Source: Pseudomonas sp. W4I3 (GTDB taxonomy: Bacteria; Pseudomonadota; Gammaproteobacteria; Pseudomonadales; Pseudomonadaceae). Taken from it: a stretch of DNA of 64,000 bases. The stretch is taken from the NCBI RefSeq assembly GCF_030816195.1, contig NZ_JAUSXS010000001.1, positions 5,975,501 through 6,039,500 of the forward strand, written 5' to 3'. The notes beneath the pieces are model-generated. The model had not been told where the DNA came from. It searched no databases and saw only the letters and a program-made list of their open reading frames with translations. A program made the position numbers and the translations under genes. Positions 17,139-25,931 of this stretch are shown one piece after another (the first letter of the stretch is position 1; the number at the start of each line of letters is the position of its first letter).

Positions 17139-18237
17139 AAGAATCAACCGTCACATATTTGAGAAGAAAGTCGCTGTTCTCGGCCGGGCCCCGGTACACC
17201 TCGATGGCATCCGCCGGCAGCGCCTGGTCCACGTAGGTTTCCACCGAGGCCACCCAAATGGCCTTGAGGCTCGGGTTATTGATGAAGCTCTGCAGCGCCG
17301 CGACTTCCGCGCTGCTGGCCCCGCCCATGCGCCAGGATTGCTCAAGCACGCCACTGCGGCGTTGGCCATCGCTGTCCAGGCCCTGGGCAATGTCGTAATT
17401 GCGCCGCGAGGCGTAGAAGCCGGGGTAGGCTTCGTCAGCGGCTTTATCGAAAACCTGCGCTTGCCCGATGGCTTCACGTACACCTTCGGGCAGATCCAGC
17501 GTCAGCAGGTTGTCATAGTCACCGGGCACCACCAGCAATCTGGAGCCGCCATAGACCTCTTCGCCCTGCCCGTCCTGGGTCAGGTATTGCTCGCCGCAGT
17601 AGCTGAGCGTGTGATCGCCGATAAAACTCTGGCCCACGCTGTGAGTGACTACGTCGTGCAGGTCTTGTTCCAGCACGACGCCTTCGTTGAAGATCCCCGC
17701 AGCTTCGGGGCGTGCCAGCAGGGCGTCGAATTCGTCGAGGCTGCGGATGACTTGCTGGCCGCGCCCAGCGCTGGCGTGCAGGGGTTTCAAGCGAATCGGC
17801 CCGCTGTAGAGCAAGCGAGTGGCGCCAAGCCGTGAGTCCTCCAGCGCGAAGACGCTCAAGCCGTCGAGGACGACGTCGCGTACGCGCTCACTGAACAGCG
17901 ACGACCAACCCTCTGGCGCCTTGGCTTCAGGGCCTAACAGCCCGTGACTGATGGCTTTGGTGCAGATGAACGGGTGATCGACATAACCCCCCCACAGGTC
18001 GTCTGGGCCTTTGATATTCAGCGCCCGTGCCTGGGCAGTCCCCACCACGGTTTGTGTGGGAAGCAGGTACAGATCGCGGCCAACGTGTGTGTGCGGGTCG
18101 TAACTGCCGCCGAATTTTAACCCCAGTATTTGCGCCAGCCAGCGCGCCAGGGCGAGGTTGGTTTGGACTTCATGTTGGGGCGCGTCGACTCGGGTTGAAT
18201 GAGCGACCACCTGTTTTTTACGTGAAATCGGGGTCAT
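17128..18237 (-). CDS. DUF3182 family protein, ATP-grasp-like
   Basis: A 369-residue protein that I place in DUF3182. The middle part has ATP-grasp-like features: IRLKPLHASAGRGQQVI resembles a Lys plus glycine-rich nucleotide loop, and VVLEQDL and FYASRRNYD resemble later ATP-grasp blocks. An ATP-dependent ligase is therefore plausible, but no reaction is known to me. The start at 18237 follows AAGGGGG; a longer frame upstream lacks a better site. It is the first of a two-gene unit with the alpha/beta hydrolase, whose start lies inside this gene's end. Confidence 0.7.
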   Translation of the reverse strand: MTPISRKKQVVAHSTRVDAPQHEVQTNLALARWLAQILGLKFGGSYDPHTHVGRDLYLLPTQTVVGTAQARALNIKGPDDLWGGYVDHPFICTKAISHGLLGPEAKAPEGWSSLFSERVRDVVLDGLSVFALEDSRLGATRLLYSGPIRLKPLHASAGRGQQVIRSLDEFDALLARPEAAGIFNEGVVLEQDLHDVVTHSVGQSFIGDHTLSYCGEQYLTQDGQGEEVYGGSRLLVVPGDYDNLLTLDLPEGVREAIGQAQVFDKAADEAYPGFYASRRNYDIAQGLDSDGQRRSGVLEQSWRMGGASSAEVAALQSFINNPSLKAIWVASVETYVDQALPADAIEVYRGPAENSDFLLKYVTVDSYDG

Positions 18238-18407
18238 GCGTCCCCCTTGGCATCCGGCCATGTGTGTAAGGGAAGACTAGCAGGGATCACGCCAAGCTCG
18301 CGTTGCGCAGGAGCGCTTGAAAATCAACCGGTTGCTGGAACCGTGATAGCAGTTAGCCTGCACCATCCTGCACGATGCCGATGTGGGCACGCGGCGTTCT
18401 GCACGAT

Positions 18408-19367
18408 TCACACACCGAAGCGGTTGCGGTAGTCACTGGGGGCCAGGCCGGTGATTTTCTTGAAGGTGGCGCGAAAGGCGCCGGGGTCCTGGTAGCCCAC
18501 CGTCCAGGCGATGTGGTCGATGGTGCCGTTGGTGAACTCAAGCATTTGCCGCGCCTTGCCCACCCGCAGGTGCTGACAGTACTCGGTAGGTTTCAAACCG
18601 GTGGCGCTGCGAAAGCGGCGCAGGAAGGTGCGCTCCTCCAGCCCCGCTTCCTGCGCCATGGCGGCAACCGAAACATCCACCGCGCCGCTGGCTTGCAACC
18701 AATGCTGAACCTTGAGGATCGCAGCGTCACCATGCCCCAGGATCGGCGCGAAGTTGCTGCCGCACTGGCTGGCGCTGTCGCCGTGTTCGATCACCAGAAA
18801 GCGCGCAGTATCGGCCGCGATGCTCGGCCCCAGCAGCCGGTCGACCAGGCGCAGGCCCAGCTCGGACCAGGCCATCAGCCCGGCGGTGGTGATCAGGTCG
18901 CCGTCATCGACGATGGGTTTATCCGCTTCCAGGCGCACGGCCGGGTAACGGATGGCGAAGCTCTCGGCGGACGACCAGTGCGCGGTGGCGCTGCGCCCAT
19001 CCAGCAGGCCGCTGCGGGCAAGCATGATCGAACCGATGCACACGCCGCCCAGCACAGCGCCCGCCGCGTGCTGCTGGCGCAGCCAGTGGAGCAACGCCGG
19101 GGGCGCCTGTTCTTCGCTGAATTCGCCCACCGACGGCGGCACCAGCACGGCAGCCAGGGGCGCATCCGGGCCAGGCTGGGTGTCGAACGCGCGCACCGGC
19201 GTGCCCTGGGTATCCACCTGCCAGTGGCTGACCCGCAACGTCGGCAACTGCGCCGATTGGTGCCCGGCGGCAATGCGATTGGCGACGCCGAACAAATCGG
19301 TCAAGCCGTGCACGGCGGCCAATTGCGCGCCCGGGTAGATCAATATGCCCAGCTCAACCACGGCCAT
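18408..19367 (-). CDS. GlxA-family AraC-type regulator with DJ-1/PfpI domain
   Basis: A 319-residue regulator. The N-terminal half is a DJ-1/PfpI-like domain with the Cys elbow LGGVCIGSIMLA. The C-terminal 100 residues form an AraC double helix-turn-helix (EAGLEERTFLRRFRSATGLKPTEY and the second helix pair ending in GLAPSDYRNRFG). Regulators of this class sense small nitrogen metabolites, for example ArgR, CdhR and GbdR in Pseudomonas, but the ligand here is unknown. The start at 19367 gives a protein that begins directly with the domain. It is divergent from the cysteine hydrolase gene at 19464, its likely target. Confidence 0.83.
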   Translation of the reverse strand: MAVVELGILIYPGAQLAAVHGLTDLFGVANRIAAGHQSAQLPTLRVSHWQVDTQGTPVRAFDTQPGPDAPLAAVLVPPSVGEFSEEQAPPALLHWLRQQHAAGAVLGGVCIGSIMLARSGLLDGRSATAHWSSAESFAIRYPAVRLEADKPIVDDGDLITTAGLMAWSELGLRLVDRLLGPSIAADTARFLVIEHGDSASQCGSNFAPILGHGDAAILKVQHWLQASGAVDVSVAAMAQEAGLEERTFLRRFRSATGLKPTEYCQHLRVGKARQMLEFTNGTIDHIAWTVGYQDPGAFRATFKKITGLAPSDYRNRFGV

Positions 19368-19463
19368 TGTCAGTTTTCCCCCTGTTATTGTCGGTGCAGC
19401 CAATGTCCGGCAGCGGCGCCAGCTAAGATACTGGGCCCATCAACCCATCACGAGGCAATACAC

Positions 19464-20027
19464 ATGGCCAAGCAAGCGCTCATCCTAATCGATATCCAGA
19501 ACGACTACTTCCCCCAGGGCAAGTGGCCGCTTGAGGGGGTGGAGGCTGCCGCGGACAAGGCGGCGCAAGTGCTTCAGGCCTTTCGCCAGGCAGGCGAGGC
19601 GGTGATTCATGTGCGCCATGAATTCGCAGGCGATGACGCGCCCTTCTTCGCATCGGGCTCCGAAGGTGCGCATTTGCATGCCAAGGTGATGAACCAGGGC
19701 GATGAGCCGGTGGTGCTCAAGCACTTTGTGAACGCATTCCGCCAGACCAACCTGCGCGAATTGCTGGAACAGCGCAGCATCACTGACGTGGTGGTAGTCG
19801 GCAGCATGAGCCATATGTGCATCGACGCGGTGGTGCGGGCGGCAGCGGACCTTGGTTACACGGTCACGGTCCTTCACGACGCCTGCGCGACCCGCGACCA
19901 GGATTTCAACGGCCAAGTGATCCCCGCCGCGCAGGTGCATGGCGCGTACATGGCTTCGCTGGCCTTCGGGTATGCCGGCGTGGTGTCGACGGATGAATTC
20001 TTGAAGGCCCAAGCGGCGGTGGCCTGA
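19464..20027 (+). CDS. Cysteine hydrolase (isochorismatase-like family)
   Basis: A 187-residue enzyme of the isochorismatase-like hydrolase fold. The catalytic triad of the nicotinamidase-type branch is visible: D10 in LIDIQNDY, K86 in VVLKHFVNAF and C119 in SHMCIDAV, with the usual cis-peptide region just before the Cys. It probably hydrolyses an amide, but the substrate cannot be named. Only 96 bp separate it from the divergent GlxA-type regulator, a common pairing, so control by that regulator is likely. It is convergent with tam. Confidence 0.83.
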   Translation: MAKQALILIDIQNDYFPQGKWPLEGVEAAADKAAQVLQAFRQAGEAVIHVRHEFAGDDAPFFASGSEGAHLHAKVMNQGDEPVVLKHFVNAFRQTNLRELLEQRSITDVVVVGSMSHMCIDAVVRAAADLGYTVTVLHDACATRDQDFNGQVIPAAQVHGAYMASLAFGYAGVVSTDEFLKAQAAVA

Positions 20028-20043
20028 CCGCCGCTGAGTGCCG

Positions 20044-20805
20044 TCAGCGGGTGGCTATGATGAACAGGCGCGGGAATGGCAGCAGTACCGTGCCATTGGC
20101 CAAGGCTGGATAAGCCTGGGTAATCCGTGCTTGGTATTCCTGCAGGAAAGCGGCTTTTTCGCCCTCGTTCAGCGGGGCCAAGAACGGCCGCAGCGCTGAC
20201 GCCTTGAACCACTCCACCACTGCCGAATGGTCCGCCAGCGGGTGTTGGTAGGTGGTGCGCCATACGTCTACGGTGCTGCAATGCTGGCTCAGCAGCTCGT
20301 AGTAATAGCTCGCCGAATGCCGCTCGTTATGTTTGACCACGCCGATTTTCGCGGCCCATGGGCACTGGGCCGCGACCTCGCGGGCCAGCCGGTGGGCGGG
20401 CTCGTCGAGATTGTCCGGGGTCTGCACCGCCAGCGTTCCGCCGGGGTTCAGCTGTTTGACCAGGTGTGGATAGAGGGTGGCGTGGTTTGGCAGCCATTGC
20501 AGGGACGCATTGGCCAGGATCACGTCGAAGGATTGCCCGGGGTTCCAGGCGCCAATGTCCGCCAGCTCGAAGTTCAGCGTGGGCAGGCGTTTGCGCGCAT
20601 CGGCCAGCATGTCATCGGAACTGTCCATGCCGGTGACGTGCGCCAGCGCAAAACGCTGGGCCAGCACCTCGGTGGAGTTGCCGGGACCGCACCCCAGGTC
20701 GACGGCCGTACGCACGGGCGAATCTGGAATCGCCGCAACCAGGTCACGGACCGGACGGGTGCGCTGTTGCTCGAACATCGTGTATTGCTTGGCAGACCAG
20801 GTCAT
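20044..20805 (-). CDS. tam: Trans-aconitate 2-methyltransferase
   Basis: A 253-residue class I SAM-dependent methyltransferase. The opening MTWSAKQYTMFEQQRTRPVRDL is typical of Tam and the SAM motif DLGCGPGN is at 36-43. The Tam-specific segments ILANASLQWLPNH and VQTPDNLDEPAH follow. It methylates trans-aconitate, a spontaneous by-product that inhibits the citric acid cycle. It stands alone, convergent with the cysteine hydrolase and upstream-adjacent to gvgR on the same strand. It marks the left core-genome border of the gvg cluster. Confidence 0.86.
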   Translation of the reverse strand: MTWSAKQYTMFEQQRTRPVRDLVAAIPDSPVRTAVDLGCGPGNSTEVLAQRFALAHVTGMDSSDDMLADARKRLPTLNFELADIGAWNPGQSFDVILANASLQWLPNHATLYPHLVKQLNPGGTLAVQTPDNLDEPAHRLAREVAAQCPWAAKIGVVKHNERHSASYYYELLSQHCSTVDVWRTTYQHPLADHSAVVEWFKASALRPFLAPLNEGEKAAFLQEYQARITQAYPALANGTVLLPFPRLFIIATR

Positions 20806-20853
20806 CGCGACTTCCCTTTTTCCAGGTGGACCACAGCCTGCGAATATAACCGA

Positions 20854-22323
20854 TTAAAACGCAGAGGGCTGAGGCTGCCATTGGGGCGCGCCCAGAGGGT
20901 TGTCCAACTCCATTTGCATCAACTGGCCAATGGTCTGCCCGACCTTTTGCACGGCCACCTCGACCTTGCGCGTGGGCGGGTTGGCGAAGTTCAGCCGGAC
21001 GCAATTACGGTATTTTCCCGCCGCCGAAAAGATATTGCCGTTGGCCACTTGAACGTCCTGGGCTTCCAGCAGGCGGTTGAGGGCATAGGTATCGAATTCA
21101 CCGGGCAATTCGACCCACAGGGTAAAGCCACCCTGGGGCTGGCTGACGCGGGTCCCCGCTGGGAAGTAACGGTTGACCCACTCACTCATCAGATCACCGT
21201 TGCGCTTGTACTGCTTGCGCATGCGGCGCAAGTGCAGCAGGTAGTTGCCCTTGGCGATAAACTCAGCCACCGCCAGTTGCGGCTGGGTGACGGTGGCGCC
21301 AGAGCCGATGAATTTCATGTGCAGCACCTGGGGCAGATAGCGCCCCGGGGCGATCCAGCCGACGCGAAGGCCAGGGGCAACCGTCTTGGAAAACGAATTG
21401 CACAACATCACCCGGTTGTCCTCATCAAAAGACTTGAGTGAGCGTGGCCGTGGGTAGCGATGCGACAGGTCACCGTAGATATCGTCTTCGATGATGGGCA
21501 CGTCGAAGCGCTGTGCCATGCGAATCAGCTTGAGCTTACGCTCGTCGGGCATGATGTAGCCCATGGGATTGTTGCAGTTGGCGGTGAGTTGGATCACCTT
21601 GATCGGCCACTGCTCGAGCGCCATTTCCAGAGCTTCCAGGTTGATGCCGGTCACTGGGTCGCTGGGGATTTCCAGTGCTTTGAGGCCGGCCGCCTTGAGG
21701 ATCTGCATCATCCCGTAGTAGCTCGGCGAGGCGATCGCCACGATGTCGCCGGGCGAGCAAACGGCGCGGATTGCAATGGACAAGGCTTCCTGGCAGCCGC
21801 TGGTGACAATCAGGTCGGCCGGTGTCACGCGAACGCCCGAGTCGATGGACAGCCGGGCGATCTGTTCGCGCAACGCCAATACACCCTGGATGTGGCTGTA
21901 TTGCAGGCTGAAACTGTCACTGCGTCGACTGATACGAGCCATCGCGGTCAGCAATGGCTTGAGGGTCGGCACGCTGATATCCGGCATACCGCACCCCAGC
22001 TGGACGATATCGGCGCCTTGATCAAGGCGCATCAGCTCCTGGACCATGTCCCACTGGGAAATGTCCACCGGCCGCAGAATCGGCCGGCCCATCTGGGGTA
22101 GCGGCGCCACGCGGCGGTCCGACGGCACGAAATAGCCTGACTTGGGGCGCGATACCGCCAGCCCCGAACATTCCAATACGCGATAGGCCTGTTGCACGGT
22201 GGTCAGGCTGACGCCGTGCTCATGGCTAAGGGTGCGCACAGACGGCAAACGCTCGCCAGGCCCGTAAAGCCCCTGCTCGATGCGGCTGCTGATGAATTCG
22301 GCGAGGTTCAGATAAAGAGTCAT
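20854..22323 (-). CDS. gvgR: GvgR, MocR-type GntR/aminotransferase regulator of the FVG cluster
   Basis: A 489-residue MocR-family regulator. Residues 1-75 form a GntR winged helix (LPSVRTLSHEHGVSLTTVQQAYRVLE). The rest is an aminotransferase-like PLP domain with NCNNPMGYIM, EDDIYGDL and the PLP Lys in NSFSKTVAPGLRVGW. Such proteins use PLP or an amino-acid adduct as effector, which suits control of a non-protein amino acid pathway. It is divergent from gvgA across 259 bp that contain a clear dyad. The symbol follows the cluster regulator of P. fluorescens WH6. I rely on position and family for that, not on an alignment. Confidence 0.82.
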   Translation of the reverse strand: MTLYLNLAEFISSRIEQGLYGPGERLPSVRTLSHEHGVSLTTVQQAYRVLECSGLAVSRPKSGYFVPSDRRVAPLPQMGRPILRPVDISQWDMVQELMRLDQGADIVQLGCGMPDISVPTLKPLLTAMARISRRSDSFSLQYSHIQGVLALREQIARLSIDSGVRVTPADLIVTSGCQEALSIAIRAVCSPGDIVAIASPSYYGMMQILKAAGLKALEIPSDPVTGINLEALEMALEQWPIKVIQLTANCNNPMGYIMPDERKLKLIRMAQRFDVPIIEDDIYGDLSHRYPRPRSLKSFDEDNRVMLCNSFSKTVAPGLRVGWIAPGRYLPQVLHMKFIGSGATVTQPQLAVAEFIAKGNYLLHLRRMRKQYKRNGDLMSEWVNRYFPAGTRVSQPQGGFTLWVELPGEFDTYALNRLLEAQDVQVANGNIFSAAGKYRNCVRLNFANPPTRKVEVAVQKVGQTIGQLMQMELDNPLGAPQWQPQPSAF

Positions 22324-22399
22324 GCCTCTGACTGTAGCCGCTGATCTGTGGCTTAAGTAGTTACAGATTGGTGTTTTTTTGAAAAATTTTCAGCGCAAA

Positions 22400-22447
22400 A
22401 ACTCGATCTGTATTTAAAAGATCGAGTTCCGCTGTATCTGCAATACA
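22400..22447. promoter_or_regulatory. Candidate GvgR operator region
   Basis: The divergent gvgR-gvgA region holds a 9-bp inverted repeat, AACTCGATC (22400-22408) and GATCGAGTT (22420-22428), with an 11-bp AT-rich spacer. A second small palindrome, TGTAT-N5-ATACA (22433-22447), lies directly beside it. MocR regulators usually bind paired or repeated half-sites of this kind. No strong sigma-70 promoter could be fixed. Confidence 0.5.
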
Positions 22448-22582
22448 CATCGTCGCCTTGGGATGATAGCCCCATAACGGTGCGCAACACCTTGGACACG
22501 TTAGGCGCAAAATAGCAAAGCAGCACTGTACGCACCAAGTTTTCAGAAATGCCCTACAAAACAGACACAGGGATCAAGCGCT

Positions 22583-23590
22583 ATGACGGCAAGGACGACG
22601 CTCACACCGCAGATGGCCGAGTACGAACAGAAATTTACCGATGCCGGCGACGTTCGATGGCTCCCCTATTTGATGTACTTCCACCCCACTGACCACGCTT
22701 CACCCGTGATCAATACAGATGCATCCGGCTTTCGCTATTCCGAGTCATTGGGCACCCGCTATTCGGTGGTCGATGGCATCAAGGGTAGTGGCCCGGTACG
22801 CCTCCTGGCGGGCAGCTCCACCGTGTTCGGCATTGGCGCCAGCGCCGACAGTTGGACCCTGGCTTCGCGCCTGACGCACAACGATCCTCGTGCCCAGCGC
22901 TGGGTCAATTTCGGCGGGCGCAGTTTCAACTCTACGCAAGAGCTGGTGCTGTTTACCCTGAACCGGCACCACCTGCCCAAAGTGGATGAAATCGTGCTGT
23001 TTTCCGGTTTCAACAACCTTGGCCTGGCGCGACAGCCCCAAGCCTATCGGGGCGAGCACGGCGCTTTTTTCAACTGCCATCAGTTTTTCGATGCCTTGGG
23101 GCCGCAACAACCGGCCGCCAGCACCTGGAGCCTGTCGAATCTGTTCGGCAAGCCTCAGGAGCCAGAGCAACCGGCGCCGCCGTCGATGCAGGAACAGATT
23201 GACTACGCCGCCAAGCTGACCTTGCAGCACCTGAATATCTGGCGGGCCCTGGCCACGGACATGGGCGCAAAGCTGACGTTCATCCTGCAACCCCTGGCCG
23301 GTTGGGTCCGCGAGACCGGCAGCGGCGAGGAAGAGCAACTGTTTGCCGAACTGGACCAGCTCGGCAATTTCACCGAGGTGTATGGCGACATCCTGCAAAC
23401 CTCGGTGCGCGAAACCTACGCCGAGCGCCTGCGCGAAGGCGCCCGGGCCATGGGGGTGGGGTTTGTCGACATCACACCATTGCTGGCCGAGGCGTTGGGC
23501 CCGCAGGACTGGCAATTCGTTGACCGCATCCACTTCACCGATGCCGGCAACGATCTGGTTTCAAAACTTATTCTCGATGTCACCCGCTAA
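22583..23590 (+). CDS. gvgA: SGNH/GDSL hydrolase of the gvg cluster
   Basis: A 335-residue SGNH hydrolase-like protein. Block I is LLAGSSTVFGIG, with the nucleophile Ser near 78-79. Block III is FSGFNNLG with the Asn. Block V near the C-terminus is DRIHFTDAGN with catalytic Asp and His (about 314 and 317). There is no signal peptide, so it should be cytoplasmic and act on an ester or a carbamate/acyl intermediate. It is the first gene transcribed away from gvgR. The gvgB start is 12 bases after its stop. The letter A is assigned because eleven genes here run in order A to K. Its step in FVG synthesis is not known to me. Confidence 0.78.
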   Translation: MTARTTLTPQMAEYEQKFTDAGDVRWLPYLMYFHPTDHASPVINTDASGFRYSESLGTRYSVVDGIKGSGPVRLLAGSSTVFGIGASADSWTLASRLTHNDPRAQRWVNFGGRSFNSTQELVLFTLNRHHLPKVDEIVLFSGFNNLGLARQPQAYRGEHGAFFNCHQFFDALGPQQPAASTWSLSNLFGKPQEPEQPAPPSMQEQIDYAAKLTLQHLNIWRALATDMGAKLTFILQPLAGWVRETGSGEEEQLFAELDQLGNFTEVYGDILQTSVRETYAERLREGARAMGVGFVDITPLLAEALGPQDWQFVDRIHFTDAGNDLVSKLILDVTR

Positions 23591-23602
23591 AAGGACTTGC
23601 AC

Positions 23603-23686
23603 ATGAAATCCATCAAGAAGTTTTTCCAGCGCCTGTTTGGAAAAAAGAAGAAAAAGCCTGACTCCTCCATTTATCCGATGTTTTGA
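23603..23686 (+). CDS. gvgB: GvgB, 27-residue Lys-rich peptide
   Basis: An 84-bp gene missed by ordinary length cut-offs. AAGGA lies seven bases before the ATG. The peptide begins as a basic amphipathic helix (I4, F7, F8, L11 and F12 among Lys and Arg), then has five lysines at 14-18, then the tail PDSSIYPMF. Its stop overlaps a non-preferred TTG, and the likely gvgC ATG is 24 bases on, so it is part of the gvgABC mRNA. Work on P. fluorescens WH6 reported that two ORFs under 150 nt are needed for FVG production; this and gvgG fit by size and place. Its molecular role is unknown: scaffold, membrane anchor or activator are all possible. Confidence 0.78.
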   Translation: MKSIKKFFQRLFGKKKKKPDSSIYPMF

Positions 23687-23709
23687 CGCGGCACTGGAAG
23701 GTAATGGCT

Positions 23710-25914
23710 ATGGATGGCTCGGTTCCTACGCGTATTCCCTCGGACGACAGGTGGCGCGAGCTCTATCGTTTGGCGCTTGATCCTGAATGTTTCCTGGATG
23801 CGCAGTACCTCGACAACTTGCTGGCTGACGACGGCGAGCCGGAGCAGTTGCCACTGTTGTCCAAGCGGATTGACGCATGGCAGCTGGAACAGGCGTCGGC
23901 GTATGCCGGGGCCGCCGCAGCAGCTGTCGAACAGCGCAACGTGCAGGCTTTTGCTCAGGCGTTGGCTGTCTATTCGGCGCCGATGGCCTCGATGCTGGGT
24001 TGCTGGCTGCAAGGCATGAGTGCGCCCGGCGTGTTTGAAGACCCGGCGCAGTTACGCTTGATGCAACTGTTTGCCCATGACGTCGGCGTCGGCTACCCGA
24101 ACGCCTCTCGCGCCCATCACTTCAACGCGCTGTTGGGCCAATTACATCTGGCGGCCTATGCCTTGGCCCCGGCGCAGCTGGCGACCTTGCCGGACCTGCA
24201 TGACGACGCGTTCGAACTGCCCGCGCTGTTGCTGGCCTTGAGCCGGCGCAGCGATGCCTTTGGCGACGAACTCTGCGGTGTCGATTGGGCCCTGCGCGCC
24301 GTCGGGTTATGCCCGGGCTGGGCCGCCATGGGCAAGCTTGAAGGGCTGCCACTGGAGCTGGGCCGGCTGGATCTGAGCGCTTCCTTTCCAGGCGTGGAGC
24401 CGGCTTCGTTGCGCCATATCAGCCAATGGGTCGCGGACCGCATCATCGAGCAGGGCGAGGATCGCCAAGCCCGGCTGCTGCGTGGCGCCCATTGGCTGTT
24501 TGGCGCGCTGCAACGCTGGAATGCCCGGCTGTATAACGCCTCGCTGACTGCCACCTCGCCCCAGCAGGCCATCGCGCAGCTGATGCAGCGCCTGGCCCGG
24601 GTGGGCGCGGTGTATCACCAGAATTACCTGATCGAAGGCCGCAGCCTGGCGCTCTGGCTTGAAGAGGCGCAACAAGACCCATTGCCTCTGCTGGATGTGC
24701 TGTCGCGCAGCCGCCTGATCGTGCCCGGCAACTCGAAAAAAAGCCTGCTGGTCACCAGCCTGGTGGCGCCGACCGGGCGCATGTTCCGCATCTTCAGCGA
24801 GGCGGACTTGAGCGTGATTCGCCAGTGGATCGACTGGTTGCCTCAGGCCGCCGCCACCCGGCAACTGCCGCGCCAGCCAGTCGACAGGTCTGCCAAGACG
24901 CCGCCCCCGATCACAGCCAGCCCAGCCGACACCGGGCACTGGCCCCGGAGCCTGCGCGAGGCCTACTTTGTGTTGCAGGGCCGCGCGCTGCAGCCGGCGA
25001 CCCTGACGTTCGCACACGCCTATGTGAGCCGTTGGCTGGAACGTTCACGCAAGTCATTGAAAACGTCCGAGCGCCAGTTGCCCGAACAGTGGGGACCGCA
25101 TGTGCTGCGCGGGTGGTTGTTGGACAAGCACGACCAGAACGGCCAGCAGTTCGATGACAGCGACCCGGCGCAAATGCCCAGCCGTGAAGAAATCATCGAG
25201 TCGACCCTGCAACTGGCGCCCCTGACGCTGATCGACGGCGCCTGGCTGCAAGGCTTTACCGACGCTGGGCTGGCGTCTTCCCATGTGGGCTACACCCTGT
25301 TCCAGACCTATTGGGACGAGTTGGGCAACGGAATCGAGGCGCTCAATCATCCGAAGATCTACCGCGATGGCCTGCGCGAAATGGGTTTCGAACTGGCGCC
25401 CACCGGTAGCCGTGACTTCGCCGAAGACCCGCGTCTGTATGAGGAGTCATTCCGGCTGCCCGTGTACTGGCTGTGCCTGGGCAAGCTGCCGATGACATTC
25501 ATGCCTGAGGTCCTCGGCATGAACCTGGCGATGGAGCTGTCGGGCGTGGGCGGCAGCTACCGCTCGGCGCGGCGCTTTTTACGGCACTACGGGTTCAGCA
25601 CGGCGTTCGTCGATCTGCACAACACCATTGATAACGTCTCGACCGGGCACTCGGCCTGGGCTGCCGATGCGATTGATGCCTACATGCGCGCGTTGACCAG
25701 CACCGAGCAGGTCGCCGCGCAATGGCAGCGCGTGCGAGTGGGGTATGAGTCCCTGGCGCCGACGCCGGGCAAGTGGAGTTCGGTATTGCGTCGATTGAGC
25801 CTCTCATCGAACGCCAGCGTGCTCCCGCGTCCAGTACGTACCGCCGCTTCAAAAGGCTATCTGCATCACTTGCCGATTACTCGGCAAGTGATGCTGGAAA
25901 CCAGCGAACACTAA
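23710..25914 (+). CDS. gvgC: GvgC, large protein with C-terminal haem-oxygenase-like di-iron domain
   Basis: A 734-residue protein from the ATG at 23710, chosen because GGAAGG lies eight bases upstream; a TTG 27 bases earlier is possible. The first 380 or so residues are helical and unrecognised. A Pro-rich linker follows near 390-415. The C-terminal part resembles the iron-containing redox enzymes with a haem-oxygenase-like fold: E537 in YWDELGNG, H547, E609 in AMELSG, and H637, D641 and H647 in LHNTIDNVSTGH. Relatives such as SznF perform N-oxygenation. Since FVG has an N-O bond, GvgC is a good candidate for making it. That role is inference. Confidence 0.75.
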   Translation: MDGSVPTRIPSDDRWRELYRLALDPECFLDAQYLDNLLADDGEPEQLPLLSKRIDAWQLEQASAYAGAAAAAVEQRNVQAFAQALAVYSAPMASMLGCWLQGMSAPGVFEDPAQLRLMQLFAHDVGVGYPNASRAHHFNALLGQLHLAAYALAPAQLATLPDLHDDAFELPALLLALSRRSDAFGDELCGVDWALRAVGLCPGWAAMGKLEGLPLELGRLDLSASFPGVEPASLRHISQWVADRIIEQGEDRQARLLRGAHWLFGALQRWNARLYNASLTATSPQQAIAQLMQRLARVGAVYHQNYLIEGRSLALWLEEAQQDPLPLLDVLSRSRLIVPGNSKKSLLVTSLVAPTGRMFRIFSEADLSVIRQWIDWLPQAAATRQLPRQPVDRSAKTPPPITASPADTGHWPRSLREAYFVLQGRALQPATLTFAHAYVSRWLERSRKSLKTSERQLPEQWGPHVLRGWLLDKHDQNGQQFDDSDPAQMPSREEIIESTLQLAPLTLIDGAWLQGFTDAGLASSHVGYTLFQTYWDELGNGIEALNHPKIYRDGLREMGFELAPTGSRDFAEDPRLYEESFRLPVYWLCLGKLPMTFMPEVLGMNLAMELSGVGGSYRSARRFLRHYGFSTAFVDLHNTIDNVSTGHSAWAADAIDAYMRALTSTEQVAAQWQRVRVGYESLAPTPGKWSSVLRRLSLSSNASVLPRPVRTAASKGYLHHLPITRQVMLETSEH

Positions 25915-25931
25915 CGCCACGAGGAGCAATT

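Noticed and set aside
20012..20035. Hairpin AGCGGCGGT/ACCGCCGCT as terminator between the cysteine hydrolase and tam
   Set aside because: The stem is perfect but overlaps the coding end and no T run follows on either strand; too weak to annotate as a terminator.
20854..22323. GvgR as a biosynthetic aminotransferase of the pathway
   Set aside because: The N-terminal GntR helix-turn-helix and divergent position mark it as a MocR regulator; GvgH supplies the enzyme.
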